From Actinomycetota bacterium (lineage in GTDB: Bacteria > Actinomycetota > Geothermincolia > Geothermincolales > RBG-13-55-18), in assembly GCA_003598015.1 (NCBI GenBank), contig QZKE01000089.1, positions 1 to 61,817 of the forward strand: a stretch of DNA of 61,817 nt, written 5' to 3'. Positions 25,808-34,007 of the stretch are shown in pieces. A program made the translations under genes and the position numbers. The notes under the pieces are model-generated. The model searched no databases, was not told the origin of the DNA, and was given only the letters and a program-made list of their open reading frames with translations. The first letter of the stretch is position 1, and every line of letters begins with the position of its first letter.

Positions 25808-26641
25808 TCAGAAGATATTGAAGCTCTTGAAATCCTTCACGCGTTCCACGATCGGGGGCAGGATCTCGCCGGTCTTCCCGACGATGCCGACATCCACCAG
25901 ATCCGGGAAGTAGCAACCGGTAGCATTGATCTCGATGAGTTTTGCGCCCGTCTTTTTCGCGTGTTCGGGGATATATGCGGCCGGGTAGACCATGCCCGAG
26001 GTCCCCAGGATGAGCAGCGCGTCGGAATCCCTGGCTTCGCCCATGGCCAGGCCCATATCCTGTACCGGTTCCCCGAACCCTACCACGTCCAACCTGCACG
26101 CGCCACCGCAGCTCGGGCACCTGGATACGAGCTTTATTATCTCCTGCAGGTCTCCCCTCATCATGAGCGCTACTAGTTCCCTGCCCATGGCGAAGAGCTC
26201 CTCTCGCCCGAGCTGCAGCTTGGTGCCGCACACCATGCACGCCAGGCGGAAGAGGTTGCCGTGTACTTCGATCACCCTCGTATTGCCACCCTCGCGGTGC
26301 AGGTTGTCGATGTTCTGAGTGATGACCGATTTCAGTATCCCCATCTTCTCCAGTTCCCCCAGGGCGTAATGGCCCGGGTTAGGTTGCGCTTTCTCCAGGA
26401 CCGCTACCATCTCCGCGACGAAATCCACCGCCGCCTGGGGGATGCTGGCTCCGCTGAACAAGGAAGTGAAGATGTCCCCCCCGCCCAGCTCTAAAGGATC
26501 GAAACGGTCCCATAGCCCGCCCGGGTCGCGAAAGGTGGGGATGCCGCTCTCCTCGGACACCCCCGCGCCCGAGAAAGCGACGAGCCTTCTCGACCTGCTG
26601 ATTATCGAAGCCGCTTCCTCTATCAGTTCCTTTTCGCTCAC
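25808..26641 (-). CDS. Sirtuin family NAD+-dependent protein deacylase (Sir2/CobB-like)
   Basis: 277 residues from a GTG at 26641 (GGGGTGATC upstream). GAGVSEESGIPTFRDPGGLW binds NAD, TQNIDNLHREGG is the second NAD motif, and VIEVHGN carries the catalytic His. The zinc ribbon has CMVC and CPSC. The C-terminal GTSGMVYPAAYIPEHAKKTGAKLIEIN completes the Rossmann fold. It removes acyl groups from lysines. It is divergent from a GNAT gene at 26889 (248 bp apart), which invites a writer/eraser reading, and is upstream of two co-directional genes. Confidence 0.93.
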   Translation of the reverse strand: MSEKELIEEAASIISRSRRLVAFSGAGVSEESGIPTFRDPGGLWDRFDPLELGGGDIFTSLFSGASIPQAAVDFVAEMVAVLEKAQPNPGHYALGELEKMGILKSVITQNIDNLHREGGNTRVIEVHGNLFRLACMVCGTKLQLGREELFAMGRELVALMMRGDLQEIIKLVSRCPSCGGACRLDVVGFGEPVQDMGLAMGEARDSDALLILGTSGMVYPAAYIPEHAKKTGAKLIEINATGCYFPDLVDVGIVGKTGEILPPIVERVKDFKSFNIF

Positions 26642-26888
26642 AGCGATCACCCCGGGTATCCATAAAGAGGACTCATTCAGCAACGCCGCTAGGGATATGA
26701 TAGCACGCCCGATACGGGAACCAACCATGCAGCGGACCCTGACGATCCACATGTGATCGCATCGTCGAGAACCGTGCGATACGGCCTGGTCTCTCTGCCA
26801 CTGTGTAACCGCCGCTTCCCTCCCGGCGACCATGCGCTATATTATAAAAAGGCCCGATAAGTTGGCGCATGACCGGGAAGGAGGGGAA

Positions 26889-27341
26889 ATGCTTGAGATA
26901 AGAAAAGCTGCGAGCGAGGACGAAGAGAAGATCTTCAAGCTCATCCGGGAGCTGGCAGATGCGGTAGGTTTCGCGGAGCAGGCGCCCCTCATCGATATAG
27001 GCATCTGGTCGGCGACGCTCAAGAAGATGCTTTCCTCTCCCGACTGGGTCTTCCTCCTCGCCCTGGAGGATGGCGAAGCAGCCGGCCTGGTGCTCTTCTT
27101 CGTCAGGCCCACACTTACTACCGGCATGAACCGGGCCACCATAACCGAGATGGTGGTCACGGAAAAGGCCAGGGGTAAAGGAGTAGGCCGCGTCCTGGTG
27201 GAGGAAGCGAAGAAGCATGCGCTGCAGATGGGCTGCTCCATCCTCGCCGTGTCCACCGAACTGGACAACGCGGGAGCAACGGGTTTCTACCGCAAGATGG
27301 GCTTCACCCAGGAACGTACATATTACGAAGCGCAGTTGTAA
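26889..27341 (+). CDS. GNAT family N-acetyltransferase
   Basis: 150 residues from the ATG at 26889 with GGAAGGAGGGG upstream; the longer open frame lacks a site. EMVVTEKARGKGVGRVLVEEAKKHA is the acetyl-CoA loop, and TELDNAGATGFYRKMGF the C-terminal motif. Divergent from the sirtuin gene. Acceptor unknown; protein lysine or a small amine are both possible. Confidence 0.92.
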   Translation: MLEIRKAASEDEEKIFKLIRELADAVGFAEQAPLIDIGIWSATLKKMLSSPDWVFLLALEDGEAAGLVLFFVRPTLTTGMNRATITEMVVTEKARGKGVGRVLVEEAKKHALQMGCSILAVSTELDNAGATGFYRKMGFTQERTYYEAQL

Positions 27342-27675
27342 ACCTGCCGGAGCCCGTGCGGATGACAGGGCAGGCGCCGCCCGATGTTTGAGACTCTCAT
27401 TCCCGTGATCCGAGTGCGCCAATATCCATTTATCCGCATAGAGCCGTCATGCCGGCCTTCCTCCCAGAAAATCCCGGTCAGGGATCAGATCTCCAGGCGT
27501 ACCGCCTCTTAAAAGCGGATGCAAAACGGACCAGGAGAACAAGCCGGGATATCGCCTCCTGCCACGAGCTGCTCACGACGCCAGTGAAGCGTTCACCCTT
27601 TTTAAAGAAGCGGCCGGATTATGCCGATTGAGAATCAGCGCAATTGAAGCAAAAAACCGAGGTGGGGTGATTCTA
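27342..27675. other. Intergenic region
   Basis: 334 bp between two plus-strand genes. Short open frames have no support, and no clear hairpin, repeat or promoter was recognised. Confidence 0.45.
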
Positions 27676-28614
27676 TTGAGCGGCAACAGCGCGCATGCGA
27701 CATTCGGGGCGAAAAAAACCCGCATCCTGTATCTCATCACCATCCTGGTACTGGTGGTCTTTATCGCCTTCGGTCTGGCCTCCTGGCTGGTGTTCAGGGG
27801 ATCCCAGGACAGGTTGGTACAGAAGAGCAAGGACAAGCTGATCCAGACCGAGGTCGACAATATCACCAGCGCGTCGGGGTATATCGGCGAGATCCTGACC
27901 GCCGCCTTCACCACCGCGATGGGCAATCTTTCCGTTACGGAGATCAGCGATGCCTTCACGAACAAGAAAATAAGCGCGGCCCAGGAAGAGGTCGACGCCG
28001 AGCTGCGCAGGATGAAGGAGAACGGAGTCCTGGGTCTGGAGGAAGTTCTGGTCGTGCTCTTGCCCACGGCCCTCAACCCTGAGCCCATGGTGATCCTCTC
28101 AAGCGACGAAAGCCTGGTCTACGAGTGGGAGATGCCCGATTATCTCCTGCAGGCGGTGGAAGACGGCGAGCCGTACCTGTGGATGGAAAATGGCGTGCCG
28201 GAGCTCTCCCTGAGTGGAGAATATCTCCTCGTCCTGCAGACGACAGTAGCCCCGGATACGGGCACTGAGTACGTCAACATCATGGCCAAGCCCATGTCCG
28301 AGGAGGTCTCGGATATTGATGACTTCTTCGCGAGCGAACAGAAGAACACCAACCTGGTATTGGCTATCGTCATCCTCGGCTCCGTGTTCGTGGTGTTCAT
28401 CATAACCTTCTTCGTGCTCAGCTACCTTATCCGCAAACGCATCACCAGGCCCATCGAAGAGCTTGCCGCCGCGGCGGGGGAGGTGATGGAGGGGAACCTC
28501 GACGTCGATATCCAGGTTCACGAAGGCGGCGAGTTCGAGGACCTGGAGCGCGCCTTCAAGGAGATGGTGGAGAGCTTCCGCAGGTATATCGCCAAGTCCG
28601 TGGGCGAAGAATAA
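27676..28614 (+). CDS. Double-TM sensor-type protein ending in a HAMP domain
   Basis: 312 residues from a TTG at 27676 with GGTGGGGTGA upstream (a GTG at 27667 or TTG at 27628 is possible). TM1 (ILYLITILVLVVFIAFGLA) is followed by a ~185-residue extracytoplasmic sensor region, TM2 (LVLAIVILGSVFVVFIITFFV) and HAMP (RITRPIEELAAAAGEVMEGNLDVDIQ...EFEDLERAFKEM). It then stops. No kinase, methyl-accepting, GGDEF or other output domain follows, and the next gene is unrelated. It may signal through a partner protein. Confidence 0.85.
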   Translation: MSGNSAHATFGAKKTRILYLITILVLVVFIAFGLASWLVFRGSQDRLVQKSKDKLIQTEVDNITSASGYIGEILTAAFTTAMGNLSVTEISDAFTNKKISAAQEEVDAELRRMKENGVLGLEEVLVVLLPTALNPEPMVILSSDESLVYEWEMPDYLLQAVEDGEPYLWMENGVPELSLSGEYLLVLQTTVAPDTGTEYVNIMAKPMSEEVSDIDDFFASEQKNTNLVLAIVILGSVFVVFIITFFVLSYLIRKRITRPIEELAAAAGEVMEGNLDVDIQVHEGGEFEDLERAFKEMVESFRRYIAKSVGEE

Positions 28615-28746
28615 CTCGAGGAGGGGCCAGGAGCAGACCTGCGCATATGCGGCCTCGCTCCTCCTTTCATCCCCGAATGCTAGAATTGACACGTTGAGTG
28701 AACATCGGTACTGAGCAGGATAAATGCCCTGCAAAGAGGGTGTGCC

Positions 28747-29196
28747 ATGACTCGGGATAGAGATCTCACCGCCTATTGCGGTCTTTACTGCGGAGACTGC
28801 ATCCCCTCCAATACGCGCCTCTTCGAGATGATCGAAGAGCTGCAGGAGCTTGCCGCAAAGCTCCGATTGTACGACTACGCGGAGCTGCTGTCCCGCAGGG
28901 ACGCGGCATGCGAGGATTATCCCGCCTTCGAGAGGATGCTCGCCGCGCTTGCGGGATGGCGCTGTCCCTCCCCCTGCCGCGCCGGCGGCGGCAGGCCCAG
29001 CTGCCTCGTCAGGGAATGCGCACGGGAGAAGGGCTTCGATGGCTGCTGGGAATGCGCGAACCGCAGAGGGTGCGAGCTGCTCGATCCTCTGCGGGGTTTT
29101 CATAGAGGGACTATAGACGAAAACCTGGACGCCATCGCGGAACGAGGGATAGACGGCTGGGCGGATGGAAGGGGGAGGCATTACCCATGGTCCTAA
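28747..29196 (+). CDS. DUF3795-type Cys-rich protein
   Basis: 149 residues with 11 or so cysteines. AYCGLYCGDC at the N-terminus is the DUF3795 signature, and CPSPCRAGGGRPSCLVREC and GCWECANRRGCELL give further metal ligands. Known members are widespread in anaerobes and archaea with no assigned reaction; metal or Fe-S binding is likely. A TTGACA box at 28686-28691 may be part of its promoter. A second DUF3795 gene lies at 52254. Confidence 0.82.
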   Translation: MTRDRDLTAYCGLYCGDCIPSNTRLFEMIEELQELAAKLRLYDYAELLSRRDAACEDYPAFERMLAALAGWRCPSPCRAGGGRPSCLVRECAREKGFDGCWECANRRGCELLDPLRGFHRGTIDENLDAIAERGIDGWADGRGRHYPWS

Positions 29197-29377
29197 GTAC
29201 TCCGCTTCCTGCTGCTCTCGATATGCTACCGGATATACGAATCGGGTTCTTCAGATGCTGGAACAGGCTGCCAGCCCACAGGATTCCCTTTTCAGGCAGC
29301 GGCAATGGCGGGATGTCTCGCATATAATATGCTCTCAGGGTTGAAGCCCGATATGTAGCTGAAGGGGGTGGACGGGG

Positions 29378-30193
29378 ATGGCCGAGGCTGGAGGGAGCTA
29401 TCGCTGGGACGCGGCGGATTATCGTGATTCCTCATCCCAGCAGAAGAAGTGGGGGCGTGAGCTGCTCACGAAACTCCGTCTCGGCGGCGGCGAGAGGATT
29501 CTGGATATAGGTTGCGGAGATGGCAAGCTCACCGCAGAGATAGCCGAGTTGATACCCTCGGGGCATGTTGTGGGCATCGATAGCTCTCCAGAGATGATCG
29601 CGTACGCCCGCAGCGCCTTTCCCCGGGAGTCTCATCCCAATGTCTCCTGGGAGGTGATGGACGCACGAGAACTGAGCTTCGAGGGCGGGTTCGATATAGC
29701 TTTCTCCAACGCCGTACTGCACTGGGTATCCGAACAACCCCGGGTCCTGCAGGGCGTCAAGAGAAGCCTCGAACCGGGTGGGAAAGTGCTCTTTCAGATG
29801 GGAGGCAAGGGGAACGCCGCCAGAGTAGTACAGGTCCTGGCGTCCCTGCTCTCCCGCGAGGAGTGGGGCAGGTACTTCAGCGATTTCACCGTGCCCTACC
29901 GTTTCTGCGCTCCCAGGGAGTACGAAGGGTGGCTACGGGAAGCCGGCTTGAAACCTATCCGGATCGAACTGGTTACCAAGGACATGACCCACGAGGGGCC
30001 TGGGGGCCTGGCAGCCTGGATACGCACTACCTGGCTGCCCTTTACGCAGCGTATTCCGGAAGGGATGCGCGACGATTTCATTGCGGAGATGGTCGATGGT
30101 TATATCCGGCTCTACCCGCCCGATGCGGAGGGGATGGTCCACGTCGACGCCGTAAGGCTCGAGGTGGAGGCGGAGAGTCCGCTGCATGCATGA
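29378..30193 (+). CDS. Class I SAM-dependent methyltransferase
   Basis: 271 residues. Motif I is ILDIGCGDGKLTAEIAEL at about residues 39-56. Motif II/III are GIDSSPEMIAYARSAFP and FDIAFSNAVLHWVSE. The layout (RWDAADYRDSSSQQKKWGRELL start, HWV box) resembles trans-aconitate 2-methyltransferase and related small-molecule methyltransferases. ATG at 29378 after GGGGGTGGACGGGG. Substrate not determinable. Confidence 0.9.
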   Translation: MAEAGGSYRWDAADYRDSSSQQKKWGRELLTKLRLGGGERILDIGCGDGKLTAEIAELIPSGHVVGIDSSPEMIAYARSAFPRESHPNVSWEVMDARELSFEGGFDIAFSNAVLHWVSEQPRVLQGVKRSLEPGGKVLFQMGGKGNAARVVQVLASLLSREEWGRYFSDFTVPYRFCAPREYEGWLREAGLKPIRIELVTKDMTHEGPGGLAAWIRTTWLPFTQRIPEGMRDDFIAEMVDGYIRLYPPDAEGMVHVDAVRLEVEAESPLHA

Positions 30194-30194
30194 G

Positions 30195-30221
30195 CGAAGC
30201 GCCGGCAAAACCGGCGCTTCG
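30195..30221 (+). terminator. Hairpin after methyltransferase gene
   Basis: An 11-bp perfect stem (CGAAGCGCCGG and complement) with a CAAAA loop, beginning one base after the stop codon. There is no strong T-tract, so termination may be weak. It may also protect the 3' end or serve the convergent minus-strand gene. Confidence 0.6.
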
Positions 30222-30312
30222 GCTGGATATATGCGGTTTTCGCCTTTCGCGGGGATTTCAAGACCTTTGAAAGATAGGGATAATAGATAAAATCAAAGAT
30301 ATGATATCGGTC

Positions 30313-30837
30313 TCAGGATACCCCGCTGGCCACCAGCCTCGGTTCCTCCTTCTTCCACCAGCGGTTCTTCCCATTACCGGAGTAGGGCCGCACGCCGAAC
30401 TTCTGGTCTTTGGGGGTGATCGCTGAAGCGGCGAGGCCGCTGAACTGTTCGACCATGTACAGATAATCGTTCTCCGGCATCGCCTCCAGCTGGTCTATCC
30501 TCTTCAGGGCCTGCAAAGCGCAGACCTTCATCGGAGTATCCTGGAGGAAATTAGCAGCGGACTCCCAGCCTATCTTGTCTGCATCGAGCCGCTGATAGAT
30601 CTCGACCAGCATGTCCGAGAAGATGTGGAACAGCGCTTGCCCCTTGATTTTCTGCTCGTACATCGAGACGTATTCCGGCGTGAAGTTGTCGAAGGGGGTA
30701 TCGAACAGCGAAAAGATGCGGCCGGGGATGGTAATTCCCTTCTCGGCCAGGTGCTGCTCCAACCGCTTCACGAAGAAGCTCTTGTATCTGCCAGGATTGC
30801 GTTCGCACTTCTTGATGGCTTCTTCGATGGTCTCCAC
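30313..30837 (-). CDS. Protein of unknown function, 174 residues
   Basis: Starts with GTG at 30837 after GGGAGGTGAGAAA. Mostly helical and soluble, with charged N-terminal helices (EEAIKKCERNPGRYKSFFVKRLEQHLAEKG), the phrase IPGRIFSLFDTPFDNFTPEYVSMYEQK and a Trp/Lys-rich tail (NRWWKKEEP). No family recognised. A possible short membrane peptide ORF ends 13 bp upstream on the same strand and could be co-translated with it. Confidence 0.7.
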   Translation of the reverse strand: METIEEAIKKCERNPGRYKSFFVKRLEQHLAEKGITIPGRIFSLFDTPFDNFTPEYVSMYEQKIKGQALFHIFSDMLVEIYQRLDADKIGWESAANFLQDTPMKVCALQALKRIDQLEAMPENDYLYMVEQFSGLAASAITPKDQKFGVRPYSGNGKNRWWKKEEPRLVASGVS

Positions 30838-30850
30838 TTTCTCACCTCCC

Positions 30851-30937
30851 TCACACGAAATAGAGTACGTAAATAACGGCCACCACGAGAAAACTTGTCA
30901 GGTAGATGAATCCCTCGCTCTCTACCATGTCCTTCAT
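30851..30937 (-). CDS. Candidate 28-residue single-TM small protein
   Basis: ATG at 30937 with AGAGGTG six bases upstream and a TGA at 30851. The predicted peptide has an acidic head (MKDMVESEG) and one hydrophobic helix (FIYLTSFLVVAVIYVLYFV) reaching the C-terminus. Its stop lies just before the ribosome site of the downstream unknown gene, consistent with coupling. Too short for ordinary gene callers. Composition and site support it; there is no homology evidence. Confidence 0.5.
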   Translation of the reverse strand: MKDMVESEGFIYLTSFLVVAVIYVLYFV

Positions 30938-31343
30938 CCTGAACACCTCTCATCACCCCTTTCCTTTTCCCTTTGGCCGAATTTTCGGTTTCCAACTGTA
31001 TGCTTTCAGCCTAATACCTCCCATACAAAACACCTAGATTTTTCTGGGAAACGCCCATTTGTGCCTTAGTACCCTCGGGTCAATGGAAAAGCGCAGCTGG
31101 AAAACGGTATGAAAAGGGGGGGCAACGGAGGCATATCCGGTTAAGCGACCGCCGCGGGTCCGTGAGCGGTTCGCCCTGCATCCGAACACACAGCCAAACG
31201 GTTTCATCGAAAATGTACGTAGAGTGTATGATCCGGATCCCTGCTCTCGTGCCCCTCCGGGATCTCCGCATATGCGGCAAGCATCCATGGAGGGAGTCTA
31301 TGTTATCCTGCTCGTATACGGATAAGCGTTGGAGGAGGAATAG
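30938..31343. other. Divergent intergenic region
   Basis: 406 bp between the small-protein ORF and the phytoene-desaturase-like gene. AT-rich patches near 30985-31045 may hold promoters. No gene, hairpin or repeat could be supported. Confidence 0.45.
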
Positions 31344-32846
31344 ATGGGCAAGTCCATAGTCATCATCGGGGCGGGCATCGCCGGCCTCTCCGCAGGGTGT
31401 TACGGCCGGATGAACGGCTACGATACCCGTGTCTTCGAACTGCACGATAAGCCGGGTGGGCTGTGCACTGCCTGGAAGCGTAAGGATTACACCGTCGACG
31501 GTTGTATCCACTGGTTGGTGGGTACGAATCCCTCGTCCAACTTCAACAGGATCTGGCGGGAACTGGGGGCGCTACAGGGTAAGGAGGTAGTCAACCACGA
31601 GGTGTTCATCCGTTTCGAGGGAACGGGTGGCAGATTCTTCGATCTCTATACGGATGTCGACCGCCTGGAGCGGCACATGAAGGAGCTTGCACCGGCGGAC
31701 ACCGCAATCATAGAGGAGATGACCGGAGCTATCAGGGCTATCGGCCGCGTCGACATGCCCCTGCCGAAACCGCGGGAAGTGTCATCGCCCTTCGATGGAT
31801 TGAAGATGCTGCCCAAGATGCTGCCGCTCATGCGGCCCCTGATGAAGTATAGAAAAATATCCCTGAGAGCTTTCGCGGAGCGCTTCACCGATCCCCTGCT
31901 GCACGAGGCCTTCACCGGCATCTTCGACCTGCCGGATTTCCCTCTCCTTGCATTCCTGTTCACCATGGCCTGGTTGAACAATCGTGATGCGGGCTACCCC
32001 GTAGGGGGGTCGCTGGAATTTTCCCGGGCCATCGAGGGACGCTACCTCGACCTGGGAGGAGAGATCTCCTACAGCTCCGCGGTGGAGAAGATATTGGTGG
32101 AGGGGGGCCGCGCGGTTGGAATACGCCTATCTGACGGAAGTGAGCACAGGGCGGATATCGTCATCTCCGCCGCCGACGGCCACGCGACCATCTTCGATAT
32201 GCTGGAAGGGAAGTATGCCGACGACAAGATACACAGGCGCTACGACAGCATGCCCATATTCGAGCCCCTGGTCCAAGTGGCGTTGGGAGTCGCCAGCGAG
32301 CTTCGGGACGAACCGCAGACGGTGAGCTTTCCCCTGCCGAGCCCCATCGAGATAGCGGGACAGAAGCACGAGCGCATGCAGGTGATCAACCACAGGTTCG
32401 ATCCCGTGCAGATGCCGGAAGGTAAGACCGTCCTTATCACTACCTTCATGACCGAGTACCTTTACTGGGAAAAGCTCTACGATGATCGCGATCGTTACAA
32501 GGAGGAGAAGAAGAGCATTGCCGACGCCGTCGTAACCGCTATCGAGGGGCGTTTTCCGGCTGTCACGGGCCGGATCGAGATGGTGGATGTGGCAACCCCC
32601 ATCACCTACAAGCGTTACACGAACAACTGGCAGGGCAGTTTCGAGGGCTGGCTGCTGACCACCACGAACATGGGCGAGAGCATGATAAAGGGGATGGATA
32701 TGACCCTGCCTGGCCTGGAAGGTTTCTACATGATCGGGCAATGGGTCAAGCCGGGCGGCGGCCTGCCCCCCGCGGCCCAATCGGGCCGCGAGGTCATCCA
32801 GATCATCTGCCACAAGGACGGGCGCCCCTTCACCACTACTGAATAG
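31344..32846 (+). CDS. Phytoene desaturase/CrtI-like FAD oxidoreductase
   Basis: 500 residues. N-terminal FAD motif IIGAGIAGLSAGCYGRMNGYDTRVFELHDKPGGLCTAW, GYPVGGSLEFSRAIEGRYLDLGGEISYSSAVEKI (second nucleotide-contact block), and the C-terminal MIGQWVKPGGGLPPAAQSGREV box of the CrtI/COG1233 superfamily. It probably desaturates, saturates or isomerises a polyisoprenoid or related lipid. The ATG has GGAGGAGG upstream. Its stop codon abuts inverted-repeat element A. A second, more distant FAD protein of this superfamily is at 34008. Confidence 0.85.
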   Translation: MGKSIVIIGAGIAGLSAGCYGRMNGYDTRVFELHDKPGGLCTAWKRKDYTVDGCIHWLVGTNPSSNFNRIWRELGALQGKEVVNHEVFIRFEGTGGRFFDLYTDVDRLERHMKELAPADTAIIEEMTGAIRAIGRVDMPLPKPREVSSPFDGLKMLPKMLPLMRPLMKYRKISLRAFAERFTDPLLHEAFTGIFDLPDFPLLAFLFTMAWLNNRDAGYPVGGSLEFSRAIEGRYLDLGGEISYSSAVEKILVEGGRAVGIRLSDGSEHRADIVISAADGHATIFDMLEGKYADDKIHRRYDSMPIFEPLVQVALGVASELRDEPQTVSFPLPSPIEIAGQKHERMQVINHRFDPVQMPEGKTVLITTFMTEYLYWEKLYDDRDRYKEEKKSIADAVVTAIEGRFPAVTGRIEMVDVATPITYKRYTNNWQGSFEGWLLTTTNMGESMIKGMDMTLPGLEGFYMIGQWVKPGGGLPPAAQSGREVIQIICHKDGRPFTTTE

Positions 32847-33005
32847 GGGTCGTATCTTCACTATTCGGTTTGCCGTATATCAACAATGGTTCTTCTCCGT
32901 CCGGCCTCGGGGTCACCAAAAATTCTCACCCACACTTCTCGGAGAAGAACCTCAACTATTAAGGCAATCTTGCACAAGCAAACCGAATAGTGAAGATACG
33001 ACCCC
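32846..33005. repeat. Inverted-repeat element A (160 bp, nested)
   Basis: Perfect 28-bp terminal inverted repeats (32846-32873 and 32978-33005, starting GGGGTCGTAT) enclose a second inverted repeat GGTTCTTCTCCG (32888-32899)/CGGAGAAGAACC (32940-32951). The element fills the gap between two convergent genes exactly. No transposase is inside. It is MITE- or REP-like and may act as a bidirectional terminator. Confidence 0.85.
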
Positions 33006-33008
33006 ATC

Positions 33009-33518
33009 TCAATCGATGAGGACCATGCCCCAGGAGGTGTAATCTTCCCCATCTACGGCCAGCTTGCGCTCCAGGCCTGCTTTCTCGAGCGTGGCGAACA
33101 CGTTGATCCCGAGCCCGGACATGGAGGGGCGGGCGTTGAGGGGGTCGCGGCATGACTCCCCCGCGGGCACGCACTCATCGCAGAGGTAGCAGCGGTGCCC
33201 CTTCAGCCCCAGGGCCAGGTAGTAGCCGCTCCGCATGGCCGCCTTCTCCACCTCCACCACCAGCCGGTTGAGGTCGGCGAGGTCGCACTCCAGCAATATG
33301 GCCCACCTGTACGCGCGCAAGGCCTTTTCGAACTCCGATGGTTGCGGTGTATAGGGAGGGCAGGTGAGGTAGCGCCCGTATGCCGGGCACCCGAACTGGC
33401 ATTTATGGATGGTCCTCTCGTCGAAGACGATCTCGTGCGCCGCAATGGCCTTCGCCGTTATAGCCCCTTCCTCCAGGGACAGTTGCAGCAAAGCATCGAT
33501 GTCCTTCTTCACGATCAT
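33009..33518 (-). CDS. DUF2284-type metal-binding protein
   Basis: 169 residues from the ATG at 33518 (AAAGGGG upstream); a longer open frame overlaps the next gene. Cys motifs: CQFGCPAYGRYLTCPPYTP and CYLCDECVPAGESC, the typical layout of DUF2284 predicted metal-binding proteins (corrinoid or Fe-S linked in the literature I recall, without a proven reaction). The end GINVFATLEKAG and YTSWGMVLI matches the family. Probably cytosolic. Likely in an operon with the membrane protein and flavoprotein upstream. Confidence 0.85.
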   Translation of the reverse strand: MIVKKDIDALLQLSLEEGAITAKAIAAHEIVFDERTIHKCQFGCPAYGRYLTCPPYTPQPSEFEKALRAYRWAILLECDLADLNRLVVEVEKAAMRSGYYLALGLKGHRCYLCDECVPAGESCRDPLNARPSMSGLGINVFATLEKAGLERKLAVDGEDYTSWGMVLID

Positions 33519-33544
33519 TTCAACCCCTTTGGCGCCGAGCCTTT

Positions 33545-33967
33545 TCAGGAGGGCCTCTTCTCCAGGCCTCTGGTAACCAAATAGCTGTAGGCGAAGAGAG
33601 CGGTGATCGCTGCCTGGAAGATCGCAAGCGGTATCATCTTCCTCGCCTCGACCAGGTCTGACCTGGCCACGGTTATCGCCCCAGAGAGGGCGATCCCGAA
33701 GATGACCGGGAAGATGGTCAACGGCAGCACGCCCCTCCTTTCCGCCGGCTTGCGGTCCGCCCAGAGCAGAAGCAGCGTCCAGCCCGCCATCAGGGACGCC
33801 CCCATCCCCATGGCGTACTTGTATTCGTAGGGAGGATCGAAGTCCTCGATACCGAACATGGCCCCGCCCGCTTTGGGCGAGAGCATGGGTACGAGCGTCA
33901 GCGCGTCGGCCACCGCTCCTACCCAATAGCTCCTCCTCAGCCAGCGTATCTTCTCTTGCCTCGTCAT
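33545..33967 (-). CDS. Small four-TM membrane protein of unknown function
   Basis: 140 residues from the ATG at 33967 (GAGGAGCGAG upstream). Four hydrophobic segments: WVGAVADALTLVPML, KYAMGMGASLMAGWTLLLLWA, VLPLTIFPVIFGIALSGAIT and MIPLAIFQAAITALFAYSYLV. A loop with FGIEDFDPPYEYKYA lies between the first two. The family is not named. Located between DUF2284 and the FAD oxidoreductase on the same strand. Confidence 0.75.
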   Translation of the reverse strand: MTRQEKIRWLRRSYWVGAVADALTLVPMLSPKAGGAMFGIEDFDPPYEYKYAMGMGASLMAGWTLLLLWADRKPAERRGVLPLTIFPVIFGIALSGAITVARSDLVEARKMIPLAIFQAAITALFAYSYLVTRGLEKRPS

Positions 33968-34007
33968 CTCTCGCTCCTCACCTCCACATCGATCAGGTAA
34001 TCGCGCC

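Noticed and set aside
31034-31511. Minus-strand frames upstream of the CrtI-like gene
   Set aside because: They overlap the start of the supported plus-strand gene and show no recognisable domain.
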